This document shows positions 11,078 through 20,190 of a DNA stretch of 64,000 nt, piece after piece; position 1 is the stretch's first letter; each line of letters begins with the position of its first letter. The stretch is from Burkholderia sp. GAS332 (lineage in GTDB: Bacteria > Pseudomonadota > Gammaproteobacteria > Burkholderiales > Burkholderiaceae): the NCBI GenBank assembly GCA_900142905.1, contig FSRV01000002.1, positions 1,860,001 to 1,924,000 of the forward strand, in the 5' to 3' direction. Made by a program: the position numbers and the translations under genes. Below the pieces are notes generated by a model, which saw nothing but the letters and a program-made list of their open reading frames with translations, was not told the DNA's origin and searched no databases.

Positions 11078-11446
11078 ATGAAAGCATTCCAGGCAATCAA
11101 GATGGTAGGCGGCGCGCTGATCGTTCTGGCGTCCGTCAGTGCCTACGCGCAAAGCAGCGATGCGGCCGCCACGCCAGCAGCCCCGATGGCGGCTTCGTCG
11201 GCGCCTAGCGCCAAGTCGGTCAAGGCAGCCAACCGTGCGCTGGGACGCAAAGTGCGCAGCGCACTGTCGAAGACCAAGGGCCTGAGCGTGACCAACATCA
11301 CGGTGCGCGCGCGTGGCGGCGCAGTGACGCTGGCCGGCACGGTGCCTGAGCAGGAGCAAATCGACATCGCCACTCAGGCGGCGCAAGGCGTGGCTGGTGT
11401 GACGTCGGTCAAGAACGCACTGACGATCCGTCCGGTCGGACAGTAA
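11078..11446 (+). CDS. Periplasmic BON-domain protein
   Basis: The 122-residue precursor has a signal peptide (to about residue 25, ending AYA), an Ala/Ser/Pro linker, and one BON domain (about residues 50-118) with the characteristic VRARGGAVTLAGTVPEQEQ and GVAGVTSVKNAL strands. BON domains are small lipid- or envelope-associated modules, and single-domain proteins are often induced by osmotic or envelope stress. AGGAGAG precedes the ATG. It is probably transcribed alone. Confidence 0.88.
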   Translation: MKAFQAIKMVGGALIVLASVSAYAQSSDAAATPAAPMAASSAPSAKSVKAANRALGRKVRSALSKTKGLSVTNITVRARGGAVTLAGTVPEQEQIDIATQAAQGVAGVTSVKNALTIRPVGQ

Positions 11447-11870
11447 ACTGCGTTAGCCAACTGTAGCGCTACACCCGGACGCAACGCTTCATCTCGAGGC
11501 GGCGCGTCCGGACCGGAACACCCGGTTTCTCTTTCATGAAGCGGCTAAGCCTTCCGCTCTAGTCCGATGGTGTTTCATCCATCGAAGCCGCGCCGCACTT
11601 TCCGCGCAATCCTGCGTGGCTCAATCCTTCAGATGCTGCACAGTCGCCGGTTGCCTTACTGCCTTCGCCACTGCGTCGGCGCAATTCGCCCCGCAGGCTG
11701 ACAAAGCCTCGTTCGACGTGAACTATCCTTTATAATTTAATGCGTTAGGGTGCGTTGTTGACAGGATGGGTTAGCATTCGCGCCCGCTCGATATCTCGCC
11801 GGCACCCATTGGCGCGCACCGCGTCAGTCCCATACCAGCAACGAGACCAAGCAACGAAAGGAAGCCCTGA
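11447..11870. other. Intergenic stretch without a recognised gene
   Basis: No open frame here has a ribosome binding site or a recognisable product. A perfect TATAAT hexamer at 11731-11736 may be the -10 element for the antiporter gene downstream, but I see no good -35 element at the right distance. Confidence 0.5.
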
Positions 11871-12953
11871 ATGACCACGCCCGCGACCGTTTTGCCCCGC
11901 TGGACCATTGCCGCGCCGTTCGTCGCCTGGATCGTGCTGGGCGTGGCGTACGCCCTGCCGGAGAACGGACTGCTGCTCGCGCTGATTGGGGTCGCCCTGT
12001 GCGCAGCCGTGTTCACGGCGGTGCACCATGCGGAAGTGGTCGCGCATCGCGTCGGCGAACCGTTCGGTACGCTGGTGCTGGCCGTGGCCGTGACGGTGAT
12101 CGAGGTCGCGCTGATCGTTTCGGTCATGTTGACGTCCGGCCCCGAAAAGGCCGGCCTCGCGCGTGACACCGTGTTCGCCGCGGTGATGATCGTCTGCAAC
12201 GGGATCGTGGGCATTTGCCTACTGGTGGGCGGCATCCGGCATCGCGAGCAGGACTTTCAGAGTCGTGGCGCTGCGGCCGCGCTGGCGGTGCTCGCGTCGT
12301 TGTCCGTGTTGACGTTGGTCATGCCGAATTACACGACGACCAGCGTCGGCCCTGTTTTGTCGTCGTCGCAACTGGCATTCGCCGGGGTGTCGTCGCTGGT
12401 GCTATATGGGGTGTTCGTGTTCGTCCAGACCGTGCGGCATCGCGACTACTTTCTTGCTGACGTCCCCGACGAGGACGTCCATGCCGCTCCGCCAAGTACC
12501 GGTGTCGCGCTGGCAGCCGGCGGCTTGCTGGTGGTGTGCCTCGTCGCCGTCGTGTTGCTCGCGAAGGTGCTCTCGCCGGTGGTCGAAACTGCGGTGAAGA
12601 ACGCAGGCGCGCCGCCGGCGGTGGTCGGCATTATCATTGCCGCCCTGGTGCTGCTGCCCGAAGGACTCGCCGCCGTGCGCGCAGCGCGGGCCGATCGCTT
12701 GCAGAACAGCATGAATCTCGCGCTCGGATCGGCGCTGGCGAGTATCGGGCTGACCATTCCAACGGTCGCCGCCGTGTTTTTGTGGACCGCTCAGCCGCTC
12801 ATCCTCGGTATCGACGGCAAGGAAACCGTGCTGCTGATGCTCACGTTGGTCGTCGGTACTTTGACGCTCAGCAGCGGGCGCACGACGATCCTGCAAGGCG
12901 CCGTGCATCTGTCGTTGTTCGCGGCGTATCTGTTTCTGTCCTTCGCGCCCTGA
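11871..12953 (+). CDS. chaA: Calcium/sodium:proton antiporter
   Basis: The 360-residue protein is almost wholly hydrophobic, with about eleven membrane helices arranged as two related halves. The first half carries VAVTVIEVALIVSVML and the second LLPEGLAAVRAARADRLQNS, which match the acidic repeat regions of the CaCA-type ChaA family. It exchanges cytoplasmic Ca2+ or Na+ for protons across the inner membrane and helps with salt and alkaline stress. AAAGGAAG lies just before the ATG. It converges on the LysR gene, with a GC-rich hairpin between. Confidence 0.88.
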   Translation: MTTPATVLPRWTIAAPFVAWIVLGVAYALPENGLLLALIGVALCAAVFTAVHHAEVVAHRVGEPFGTLVLAVAVTVIEVALIVSVMLTSGPEKAGLARDTVFAAVMIVCNGIVGICLLVGGIRHREQDFQSRGAAAALAVLASLSVLTLVMPNYTTTSVGPVLSSSQLAFAGVSSLVLYGVFVFVQTVRHRDYFLADVPDEDVHAAPPSTGVALAAGGLLVVCLVAVVLLAKVLSPVVETAVKNAGAPPAVVGIIIAALVLLPEGLAAVRAARADRLQNSMNLALGSALASIGLTIPTVAAVFLWTAQPLILGIDGKETVLLMLTLVVGTLTLSSGRTTILQGAVHLSLFAAYLFLSFAP

Positions 12954-12963
12954 CGCCAGGCTT

Positions 12964-12994
12964 GGGGCCCGCGCTCCACGAAACAACGGGCCCC
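12964..12994. terminator. GC-rich hairpin between convergent genes
   Basis: GGGGCCCG (12964-12971) and CGGGCCCC (12987-12994) form a perfect 8-bp stem with a 15-base loop between the antiporter gene and the converging LysR gene. A long T tract is missing, so termination strength is uncertain. Confidence 0.5.
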
Positions 12995-12996
12995 TC

Positions 12997-13890
12997 CTAC
13001 TCTTCCCAATGCGCCGCGATCCAGTCGCGAAACAGATTCAGCTTCTGCTGATGCGCGACTGAATCCGGATACACGAAGTAATAGCGCCAGCCGGTCTTGA
13101 GCACCGTATCGAACGGCCGCACAAGGCGCTTGGCCGCGACGTCTTCGTCGATCAAGGCAAGGTCGCTGATGGCGACACCGAAGCCCTGCAAAGCGACGTT
13201 GGTCGCCATGTCGAGCGTGTCGAAACTCGGGCCGTGCTCGGCGTCGATACCTTGTATATTCGCCGCGTCCACCTCGGTTACCTTGGCGAGCCACATCTTC
13301 CAGTCGCGATGATCACGCGTTGGATGCAGCAGCGTGTGGCGCACCAGATCCGCCACCTCGTTCAGCGGTTTGTCTTTCAGCAGATCGGGCGCACACACCG
13401 GCGTCAGACGTTCCTCGAACAAGGGCACCGCCTGCACGTCCACACCCGGCGACGAGCCGTAGATGATTGCCGCATCGAACGGCTCGAGCTGAAAGTCGAC
13501 GTCGTGCTGCCAGGTCGTGGTGATCTGAACGTGCAGTTCGGGATATTCAGCCTGAAAACGCATGATCTTCGGCAACATCCAGCGCATCACGCAAGTCGGC
13601 ACTTTCAGTGCGAGATCCGTGCGTTGACGCGTGAGGCGCAGCGAGATCTCTTCGATACGCGCGAAGCTCTCCTTCACGGCCGGCAGCAGCAATTCGCCTT
13701 CGGCGGTCAGCGTCAGCCCCTTTGCATGGCGCTTGAAGAGCGGAAACTTGTAATAGTCCTCGAGCGCAATGATTTGCCGGCTGACCGCGCCTTGCGTCAG
13801 GCATAGGTGATCAGCGGCGCGCGTAAAGCTGCGATGCCGCGCGACAGTTTCGAAAATCTGCAGCGCATTGAGCGGCGGAAGACGTCGCAT
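12997..13890 (-). CDS. LysR-family regulator, GcvA-like
   Basis: The 297-residue protein has a winged helix-turn-helix at residues 5-64 (NALQIFETVARHRSFTRAAD then LTQGAVSRQIIALE) and a LysR substrate-binding domain of normal length. The N-terminal pattern is of the GcvA subgroup. It is divergent from the ABC transporter operon that begins at 14345, and LysR regulators usually control the divergent operon in response to its substrate. The ligand cannot be read from the sequence. Confidence 0.88.
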   Translation of the reverse strand: MRRLPPLNALQIFETVARHRSFTRAADHLCLTQGAVSRQIIALEDYYKFPLFKRHAKGLTLTAEGELLLPAVKESFARIEEISLRLTRQRTDLALKVPTCVMRWMLPKIMRFQAEYPELHVQITTTWQHDVDFQLEPFDAAIIYGSSPGVDVQAVPLFEERLTPVCAPDLLKDKPLNEVADLVRHTLLHPTRDHRDWKMWLAKVTEVDAANIQGIDAEHGPSFDTLDMATNVALQGFGVAISDLALIDEDVAAKRLVRPFDTVLKTGWRYYFVYPDSVAHQQKLNLFRDWIAAHWEE

Positions 13891-14344
13891 CGGGATGAGT
13901 CCAGTCGAGATCAGAAAAAATCATTGCGTGGGTGTGCGGCGTTGCATGCCGTCACGCCCATTGAGCCCACAGGATACGCGATCAGAAATGCCCGCACGCG
14001 TTGCGCGGAGCAAACGCGCATGCATTTCGCTCATGACCCGGCCATCGATTCCCGCCTAAACGCACCCGCGTGCACCGACTCAGGGCAAAACCTGCCGAGC
14101 ACCGCACCAGAACCGAGCTTTCCTCATACCTCCCCCCAGCCCGCTCGCGCCAAACAATCATGGACGTTAACCCCGATACGCCACTGGATTGGCGTTCCCA
14201 CGGATCGCAGCGAATCCGCCGCTAGCGCCACACGACAGCCAGCCCATGAGATTCCGTCATGCGCTCCATGCGCATATTTCGTTTGTTGGGGGATTTTGGC
14301 AAACCTAGAGTGCATCCACACGCAACGCATCACAGGAGAGCGCC
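13891..14344. other. Divergent control region between the LysR gene and the ABC operon
   Basis: This 454-base gap separates two divergent genes and has no supported reading frame. It should hold both promoters and the LysR binding sites. I could not define a convincing T-N11-A operator by eye. Confidence 0.5.
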
Positions 14345-15439
14345 ATGCAAGAGATCAAACGGGGTAGAAGGCAGGCCATCAAGGCGATCGGCGCGGCACT
14401 CGCGGCGTCGACGCTGCCGATGCCGTTCATCAATCTGCGCGCTCAGGAGCACAACTTCTCCGGCAAGACGCTGCGCTTGCTGACCTGGTCGGACGACACC
14501 GGCGCCGCCGCGTTGCGCAACATCGCCGCCACGTTCGCGGCGAAGACCGGCGCGAAGGTGATCGCCGACCGCGCCGACGGCACCTCCGGCATGGTCGCCA
14601 AGGTCAAGGCCGCGGGCGATCGTCCGACTTACGACGTCATCACGCTGGCCGGCGTCGGCGCGGCGGGTCTCGGTGACGCGGGTCTCCTGATGAAGCCCGA
14701 TCTCGACAAGCTGCCGAATCTGAAGGACGTCGCGCCGCCCTACCGCACGGGCGCGAACGGCTTCGGCATCGGTTATCTGCTGTGGTCGGACGGCTTGATC
14801 TACAACACGTCGACGGTCAAGACCGCGCCGTCTTCGTACGAAGCATTGTGGGACCCGAAGTACGCCGGACGCCTGTTTCTGCCGCCGCCCGAATGGGCCG
14901 AAGCCGTGGACCTCGCGATCATCGCCGCCAAATTGAATGGTGGCTCGCAACAGAACATCGAGCCCGGCTTCAAGAAGCTGATGCAGTTGAAAGACCGCGT
15001 GATGACGCTCGGCGAGAACCCGAACCAGGTGGCCGATCTGTTCCGCACCGGTTCGCTCGATATCGGCGGCATCTATTCGCCGGCCTTTTTCCCGGACCAG
15101 ATCCGCAAGCCCGAGTACAAGATGGGCGTGACCTACGGCATGAAGGAAGGGTTCGCCACGCAACTCATGTTCACGGTGATCCCCAAGTCGCATCCGGCTG
15201 ACAGCGATCTGATCCACGCCTTCATCAACCATTCGCTCGATGCCGGCGTGCAAGGCCGCATGGCTGCCGACGTGCTGAACGGCCCGGTCAATTCGAAAGC
15301 GGTGATTCCCGCCGAGAGCCGCGCGTTCGTGCCAAGCCCGCAGCAGATCGCCGAGAAAGCGATCTTGCATGACGACAAGGCGCTCGCCGTCGTGCAAGCG
15401 GCGTGGATCAAGCGCTACACCGAAATTTTCTCGGCATGA
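14345..15439 (+). CDS. ABC transporter periplasmic binding protein, PotD/spermidine type
   Basis: The 364-residue protein begins with a twin-arginine-like export signal (RGRRQAIKAIGAALAAST, residues 6-23), then a family 1 solute-binding domain beginning LRLLTWSD. The closest general type is the polyamine/iron class of binding proteins. It would deliver an unidentified organic substrate to the permeases encoded directly downstream. The stop codon overlaps the start of the first permease gene (ATGA at 15436). GGAG precedes the ATG. The true substrate is unknown. Confidence 0.85.
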   Translation: MQEIKRGRRQAIKAIGAALAASTLPMPFINLRAQEHNFSGKTLRLLTWSDDTGAAALRNIAATFAAKTGAKVIADRADGTSGMVAKVKAAGDRPTYDVITLAGVGAAGLGDAGLLMKPDLDKLPNLKDVAPPYRTGANGFGIGYLLWSDGLIYNTSTVKTAPSSYEALWDPKYAGRLFLPPPEWAEAVDLAIIAAKLNGGSQQNIEPGFKKLMQLKDRVMTLGENPNQVADLFRTGSLDIGGIYSPAFFPDQIRKPEYKMGVTYGMKEGFATQLMFTVIPKSHPADSDLIHAFINHSLDAGVQGRMAADVLNGPVNSKAVIPAESRAFVPSPQQIAEKAILHDDKALAVVQAAWIKRYTEIFSA

Positions 15440-16419
15440 CGACGATGCTCGCGCGCTTTTCGCGGCGTGCCTCGTCGGCGTCGGACGCTGCGTCGGGTGA
15501 TGCGTCAGGCGCGGCTTCCGGCACGCCCGGCGCCGCATCCGGCGCACCGGACGAGCCGGCCTCCACCGCACTCGCAAAAGCGCGGCCCTGGATCCTGCTC
15601 GCGCCTATCCTGCTGTTTCTCGCCCTACTCGGCGCGGCTGCGCTCGTCGTGCTGCGTATGAGCTTCGGCACCCAGGGCAACGAATGGCACGGCTTCACGC
15701 TGCAGAACTATGCCGATCTCATCGACGGCTATTTCCTGAAGTCGTTGTGGCTCACACTGAAGCTCGCGTTCCAAAGCATGGTTTGCGCCGTGCTGCTGGC
15801 CATCCCCGTCGCCCTGGCGATGGCGCGCACCAAGTCGCGGCTGGCGCGGCGGCTGTTGCTGGCGGGTGTGCTATTGCCCTTGCTCGTCAATCTGCTGCTG
15901 CAAGGTTATGGCTGGCTGATCATTCTCGGCCCGGCCGGTCTGCTCAATCACGCGTTGCTTGCAAGCGGCCTCGTCGAGCGCCCGGTGATGTGGCTGTATC
16001 GCGAACACGGTGTGTTGCTCGGGTTGATTCAGACGGCGTTTCCGCTGGCCGTGCTGCCGTTGTCGAGTGCGATGCGCGCGGTTTCGAGCTCGTATGAAGA
16101 AGCCGCGGCCACGCTCGGCGCAACGCGTTGGCAAACGCTGCGTCACGTGTTGCTGCCGCTCGCCATGCCAGGTCTCGTGTCCGGCGCCCTGCTCGTGTTC
16201 GCCTACAACGCCAGCGCCTTCGCCGTGCCCCTGCTGCTCGGCGGACGCCGCGTGCCGATGCTCGCCGTGCTGGTCCATGACCAGGTCGCGCCTTTGCTGA
16301 ACTGGCCCGCCGCGTCCGCATCGGGCGTCGTATTGATGATCGCGACGCTCACGGTGATGGCGCTGTCGCAGCGCCTCGTGCGCCGTACGCAACATCTTGC
16401 CGAGGAGCCTCACGCATGA
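15436..16419 (+). CDS. ABC transporter permease, PotB type
   Basis: The 327-residue protein has an Ala/Ser/Pro-rich N-terminal extension of about 45 residues, then six membrane helices. The cytoplasmic EAA loop reads EEAAATLGATRWQTLRHVLLP. It is one half of the inner-membrane channel, paired with the next permease. The start at 15436 overlaps the stop of the binding-protein gene and the end overlaps the next gene by four bases, so the genes are translationally coupled. Confidence 0.88.
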   Translation: MTTMLARFSRRASSASDAASGDASGAASGTPGAASGAPDEPASTALAKARPWILLAPILLFLALLGAAALVVLRMSFGTQGNEWHGFTLQNYADLIDGYFLKSLWLTLKLAFQSMVCAVLLAIPVALAMARTKSRLARRLLLAGVLLPLLVNLLLQGYGWLIILGPAGLLNHALLASGLVERPVMWLYREHGVLLGLIQTAFPLAVLPLSSAMRAVSSSYEEAAATLGATRWQTLRHVLLPLAMPGLVSGALLVFAYNASAFAVPLLLGGRRVPMLAVLVHDQVAPLLNWPAASASGVVLMIATLTVMALSQRLVRRTQHLAEEPHA

Positions 16420-17315
16420 GCACGCCGATCCAGACTCCGCGCCTGGCACGCTCGCCACGTTCACCACGCCTGCCGCGTTTGCCGCGCTTGCCCACCACCA
16501 TGCCCGGCCAGCTCGGCAAGGCCACCGCGCTGCTCGCCGCCGTCGTGCTGTTTCTCGCCGCGCTGCCGATCCTGACGATGATCACGATGTCGTTCAGTGC
16601 CGCCGACACGCTCGAATTCCCGCCGCACGCCTACGGCCTGCATTGGTACCGCGCGGCATGGCACGGTTTCGTCTCGCCGGATGCGAGCGACTCGCTCTCC
16701 ATGGGCGCCGCGCTCAGCACGAGCCTGATCGTCGCGCTCTCGACGATGGTCATCGCCACGCTCGTCTCGGTGCCCGCCGCCTACGCGCTGAGCCGCTACC
16801 GCTTTCGCGGCAAGCCCGCGGTCGAACAACTGGTGGCGTTGCCGCTCGTCTATCCGCTGGTGATGCTCGGTTTGTCGCTGTTGCTGGTGTTCAACGTGCT
16901 GCCGGTCGAACTCGGCGTATTCCGCCTGATCATCGCGCATGTGATTCTGGCGCTGCCGTTCACCGTGAAAAATTGCGCGGCGTCGGTGGCTTCGATCGGC
17001 CCGGAGTTCGAGGAAGCGGCCTGCGTGATGGGCGCGAGCCCGAGTCGCGCGCTGCTCGACGTGATCCTGCCGCTCATGCGCCCCGGCATTCTCGCCGGCA
17101 TGCTGTTCGCCTTCATCGTCTCGTTCAACGAATTCACGGTGACCTTCTTCCTGTACGGCATCGACACGATGACGCTGCCGGTGTGGCTCTACAGCCGCAC
17201 GGTGTCGTCGCTGGATCCGACCGTGTTCTGTTTCGCCGTATTCATCGTCGCGATCGACTTCGCGCTGATCTGGCTGCTTGAAAAGCTGATCGGCGACGAA
17301 GGGGTGGCGCTTTGA
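16416..17315 (+). CDS. ABC transporter permease, PotC type
   Basis: The 299-residue protein has about six membrane helices and an EAA loop (EFEEAACVMGASPSRALLDV), and is the partner of the preceding permease. It begins with a short basic, Arg/Pro/Leu-rich cytoplasmic tail (residues 7-28). It starts within the last codons of the preceding gene (ATGA at 16416) and is followed by the ATPase gene after about 50 bases. Confidence 0.88.
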   Translation: MSTPIQTPRLARSPRSPRLPRLPRLPTTMPGQLGKATALLAAVVLFLAALPILTMITMSFSAADTLEFPPHAYGLHWYRAAWHGFVSPDASDSLSMGAALSTSLIVALSTMVIATLVSVPAAYALSRYRFRGKPAVEQLVALPLVYPLVMLGLSLLLVFNVLPVELGVFRLIIAHVILALPFTVKNCAASVASIGPEFEEAACVMGASPSRALLDVILPLMRPGILAGMLFAFIVSFNEFTVTFFLYGIDTMTLPVWLYSRTVSSLDPTVFCFAVFIVAIDFALIWLLEKLIGDEGVAL

Positions 17316-17364
17316 GCGTCCTTTCGATTCGCGCTGCGCTGATGCCTTTTTGCTGGAGCATTCG

Positions 17365-18438
17365 ATGACCCATCTGACCTTGCAGGCCGTGACCAAGCGC
17401 TTCAACGCGGCCTATGCCGTCGACAGCGTCGATCTGAGCGTGCCCGACGGCAAGCTGGTGTGTTTTCTCGGGCCGTCCGGCTGCGGCAAGACCACGCTCT
17501 TGCGGATGATCGCCGGGTTGGAGACGCCGAGTTCGGGCAGCATCAACTTCGCCGGCCGCGACATCACGCATCGGCCGGCCAACCAGCGCGACTTCGGCAT
17601 GGTGTTTCAGTCGCTCGCGCTGTTTCCGCACATGACGGTCGCGCAGAACGTCGCGTATCCGCTCAAGCTGCGCAAGACCGCAAAAGACGCGCAAGCGCGC
17701 CGCGTCACTGAACTGCTGGAACTGATCCAGTTGCCGCATATGGCGAACCGGCCGGTCACGCAACTCTCCGGCGGTCAGCGGCAACGCGTGGCGATTGCCC
17801 GCGCGATCGCCTCGCAACCGAAACTGCTGCTGCTCGACGAACCGCTCTCCGCGCTCGACGCCAAGCTGCGCGAAGCGATGCAGGTCGAGATCCGCCTGCT
17901 GCAACAGCGCCTTGGCATCACGACGATCATGGTCACGCACGACCAGCGCGAAGCGATGACGATGGCCGACGAAATCGTCGTGATGGAGAAAGGCCGGATT
18001 GCGCAAGTGGGCAAACCGCTCGATATTTATCGCGATCCGGTGAGCGAATTCGTCGCTGACTTCATCGGGCTAGGTAATATCCTGCCGGTCACCTACGACG
18101 GCACGGGCGGCGTCAGTCTGCCGGGCGGAAGGCGCATTGCCGTTGCGCAACCGGCGCGGATGCCGGAGTCCAACAGCGATATCCGTCTGTTGATCCGGCC
18201 CGAGGACGTGTGTGTCAAATCGGCGTCCGCCGATGCAGGACCGAACCGGCTCGCGGGTACGGTGACTTTTATCCGCGACGTGGGGGCGTCGCTCGAAGCG
18301 ACGATCGATTGCGCGGGTTTCACCCTGACTGCCGCGACCACGCCGCGCGAAACGCCGGGGCTGACGCTCGGCATGCCAGTATTCGCGGAATTGCCGCCGC
18401 ACGCGTGCAAACTGATCGCTGCCCGCGCGGCGCGTTGA
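17365..18438 (+). CDS. ABC transporter ATP-binding protein, PotA type
   Basis: The 357-residue protein has Walker A GPSGCGKTT (residues 36-44), the signature LSGGQRQR, Walker B LLLLDEPLSALD and the switch His in TMVTHDQREA, and ends with a TOBE-type regulatory domain (about 280-357). It powers uptake through the two upstream permeases. GGAG lies seven bases before the ATG at 17365; a TTG five codons upstream is less likely. It is the only transport ATPase in the two-system cluster, so it might also serve the downstream permeases, though those belong to a different class. Confidence 0.9.
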   Translation: MTHLTLQAVTKRFNAAYAVDSVDLSVPDGKLVCFLGPSGCGKTTLLRMIAGLETPSSGSINFAGRDITHRPANQRDFGMVFQSLALFPHMTVAQNVAYPLKLRKTAKDAQARRVTELLELIQLPHMANRPVTQLSGGQRQRVAIARAIASQPKLLLLDEPLSALDAKLREAMQVEIRLLQQRLGITTIMVTHDQREAMTMADEIVVMEKGRIAQVGKPLDIYRDPVSEFVADFIGLGNILPVTYDGTGGVSLPGGRRIAVAQPARMPESNSDIRLLIRPEDVCVKSASADAGPNRLAGTVTFIRDVGASLEATIDCAGFTLTAATTPRETPGLTLGMPVFAELPPHACKLIAARAAR

Positions 18439-18541
18439 AACGTGTCGATGAGGCTTGTCACCGCGGTGCGCCACTGAAGCACAGCACTAAAGCGCTCGCA
18501 GCACCCCATTCCAATACCGAGTTTTCGACAGAGGAAAGACC

Positions 18542-19366
18542 ATGAATCAGCCCCACGTTACCCAATCGAACACACGCCGCGTCTTTGCCACCCTCGCCGC
18601 GACGCTCGCCTTCACCGGCCTCGGCGCACTGTGCGCCTTTTCGTCGACCGCGCATGCCGACGCGCTCGACAACATCGCCAAGTCCGGCACGGTCCGCATT
18701 GGCGTATTCGAGGACTATCCGCCGTTCGGCTCGATCGGCCCGGACATGAAGCCGATGGGCTACGACATCGACGTCGCCAATCTCATCGGCAAGGCGCTCA
18801 ACGCCAAGGTCGAACTCGTGCAGGTGACCGGCGACAACCGCATGGCCTACCTCGCCGACCACAAGGCTGACATGCTGCTTTCAGTCGGTCAGACGCCGGA
18901 ACGCGAAAAGGTAATCGACTTCTCGCAGCCGTACGCGCCCTACTACCTCGCCGTCTTCGGTCCGAAAGCGCTGCCCGTGAAGAACGCGGCCGACCTCGCC
19001 GGCAAATCGATTTCGGTCGCGCGCGGCACGCTGGAAGACCTGAGCGTGACCAAGATCGCGCCGCCCAGCGCGAACATCAAAAGATTCGACGATCCTAACG
19101 GCGCAATTTCGGCGTTTCTTTCTGGTCAGGTACAGTTGATGGTAGTCGGCAACGACGTCGGCGCAACCATTCTCGCGCGTCATCCGGCGAACGATCCGGA
19201 GCAGAAGTTCTCGCTGTTCAGCTCGCCGGACCACGTCGGTTTGAACAAGAACGAGCCGCGTCTGAAGCAGAAAGTCGACGAAACGATTGCCAAGGCCCGC
19301 AAGGACGGCACCATGAATGCGATCTCGCAGAAATGGCTGCGTGCGCCGCTGCCGGCCGACCTCTGA
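18542..19366 (+). CDS. Polar amino acid ABC transporter binding protein
   Basis: The 274-residue precursor has a signal peptide (cleavage near STAHA, residue 39) and a family 3 solute-binding domain (KSGTVRIGVFEDYPPFG at the start, later QTPEREKVIDFSQPY). Such proteins bind amino acids or similar small polar compounds in the periplasm. The gene follows the PotA-type ATPase by about 100 bases in the same direction and precedes two matching permeases. The ligand is unknown. Confidence 0.88.
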   Translation: MNQPHVTQSNTRRVFATLAATLAFTGLGALCAFSSTAHADALDNIAKSGTVRIGVFEDYPPFGSIGPDMKPMGYDIDVANLIGKALNAKVELVQVTGDNRMAYLADHKADMLLSVGQTPEREKVIDFSQPYAPYYLAVFGPKALPVKNAADLAGKSISVARGTLEDLSVTKIAPPSANIKRFDDPNGAISAFLSGQVQLMVVGNDVGATILARHPANDPEQKFSLFSSPDHVGLNKNEPRLKQKVDETIAKARKDGTMNAISQKWLRAPLPADL

Positions 19367-19438
19367 ACTTTTATTGCGCTGACTGACCCGGCTCGGCCCG
19401 GCCGCGCCGGAGTTTGACCACACGATGAGCGCCTCGCC

Positions 19439-20188
19439 ATGACTTATGCGTTCGATTTCAGCGGCTTCGGCCTCTATGCGGGGTTGCTCGCGCGCGGCGT
19501 CGCCGTCACGCTAGGGCTCACCGCCGTATCCACCCTGCTCGGCGGTCTCGTCGGCATAGGCGGCGCGAGCATCGCGGTGGCCGGGCCGAAGTGGGCGCGC
19601 TGGGTGGTCGCGACTTACGTCGAGTTGATCCGCAATACACCCTTCATCGTGCAGTTGTTCTTCATCTTCTTCGGCTTGCCGAGCCTCGGCATTCATATCG
19701 ATGAGGTACAGGCCGCGATTCTGGCGATGACCGTCAATCTCGGCGCCTACGCGATCGAGATCGTGCGCGCCGGTATCGATTCGATTCCGCGTGGCCAGGT
19801 GCAGGCGGCGCAAGCACTCGGCCTGCATGGACGGCAAGTGTTTCGCTATGTCGTGCTGCCGCAGGCGGTCGCCAACGTATTTCCCGCGCTGCTGAGCCAG
19901 GTGCTGATCGTGATGCTCGGCTCGGCAGTGGTCTCGCAGATCTCGGTGCCCGATCTGACCTACGCGGCCAACTTCATCCAGTCGCGCAACTTCCGCTCGT
20001 TCGAGAGCTACCTGATCATTACCGCGACGTATCTGGTGTTGTCGATCGCGTTGCGGCAACTCATGAACCGGCTCGGCCGCAATCTCTTCGCGGGCCGCGC
20101 GGCGCGTGGCGGCAGCGACAGCGCGCCGCGTAACTGGCGCACCCGCCTGATGTGGCGCGGCGCCCGCACTCTGCCGACGGAGCGTTGA
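19439..20188 (+). CDS. Polar amino acid ABC transporter permease, first
   Basis: The 249-residue HisM/GlnP-type permease carries the family segment VELIRNTPFIVQLFFIFFG and the cytoplasmic loop QAAQALGLHGRQVFRYVVLP. It has about five membrane helices. It pairs with the next gene product and with the binding protein at 18542. The stop at 20186-20188 lies two bases before the next start codon. Confidence 0.88.
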   Translation: MTYAFDFSGFGLYAGLLARGVAVTLGLTAVSTLLGGLVGIGGASIAVAGPKWARWVVATYVELIRNTPFIVQLFFIFFGLPSLGIHIDEVQAAILAMTVNLGAYAIEIVRAGIDSIPRGQVQAAQALGLHGRQVFRYVVLPQAVANVFPALLSQVLIVMLGSAVVSQISVPDLTYAANFIQSRNFRSFESYLIITATYLVLSIALRQLMNRLGRNLFAGRAARGGSDSAPRNWRTRLMWRGARTLPTER

Positions 20189-20190
20189 TC

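Noticed and set aside
14330..15577. 415-codon open frame on the minus strand
   Set aside because: It lies opposite the PotD-type binding protein and the first permease, which have clear motifs and coupling; the frame has no domain.
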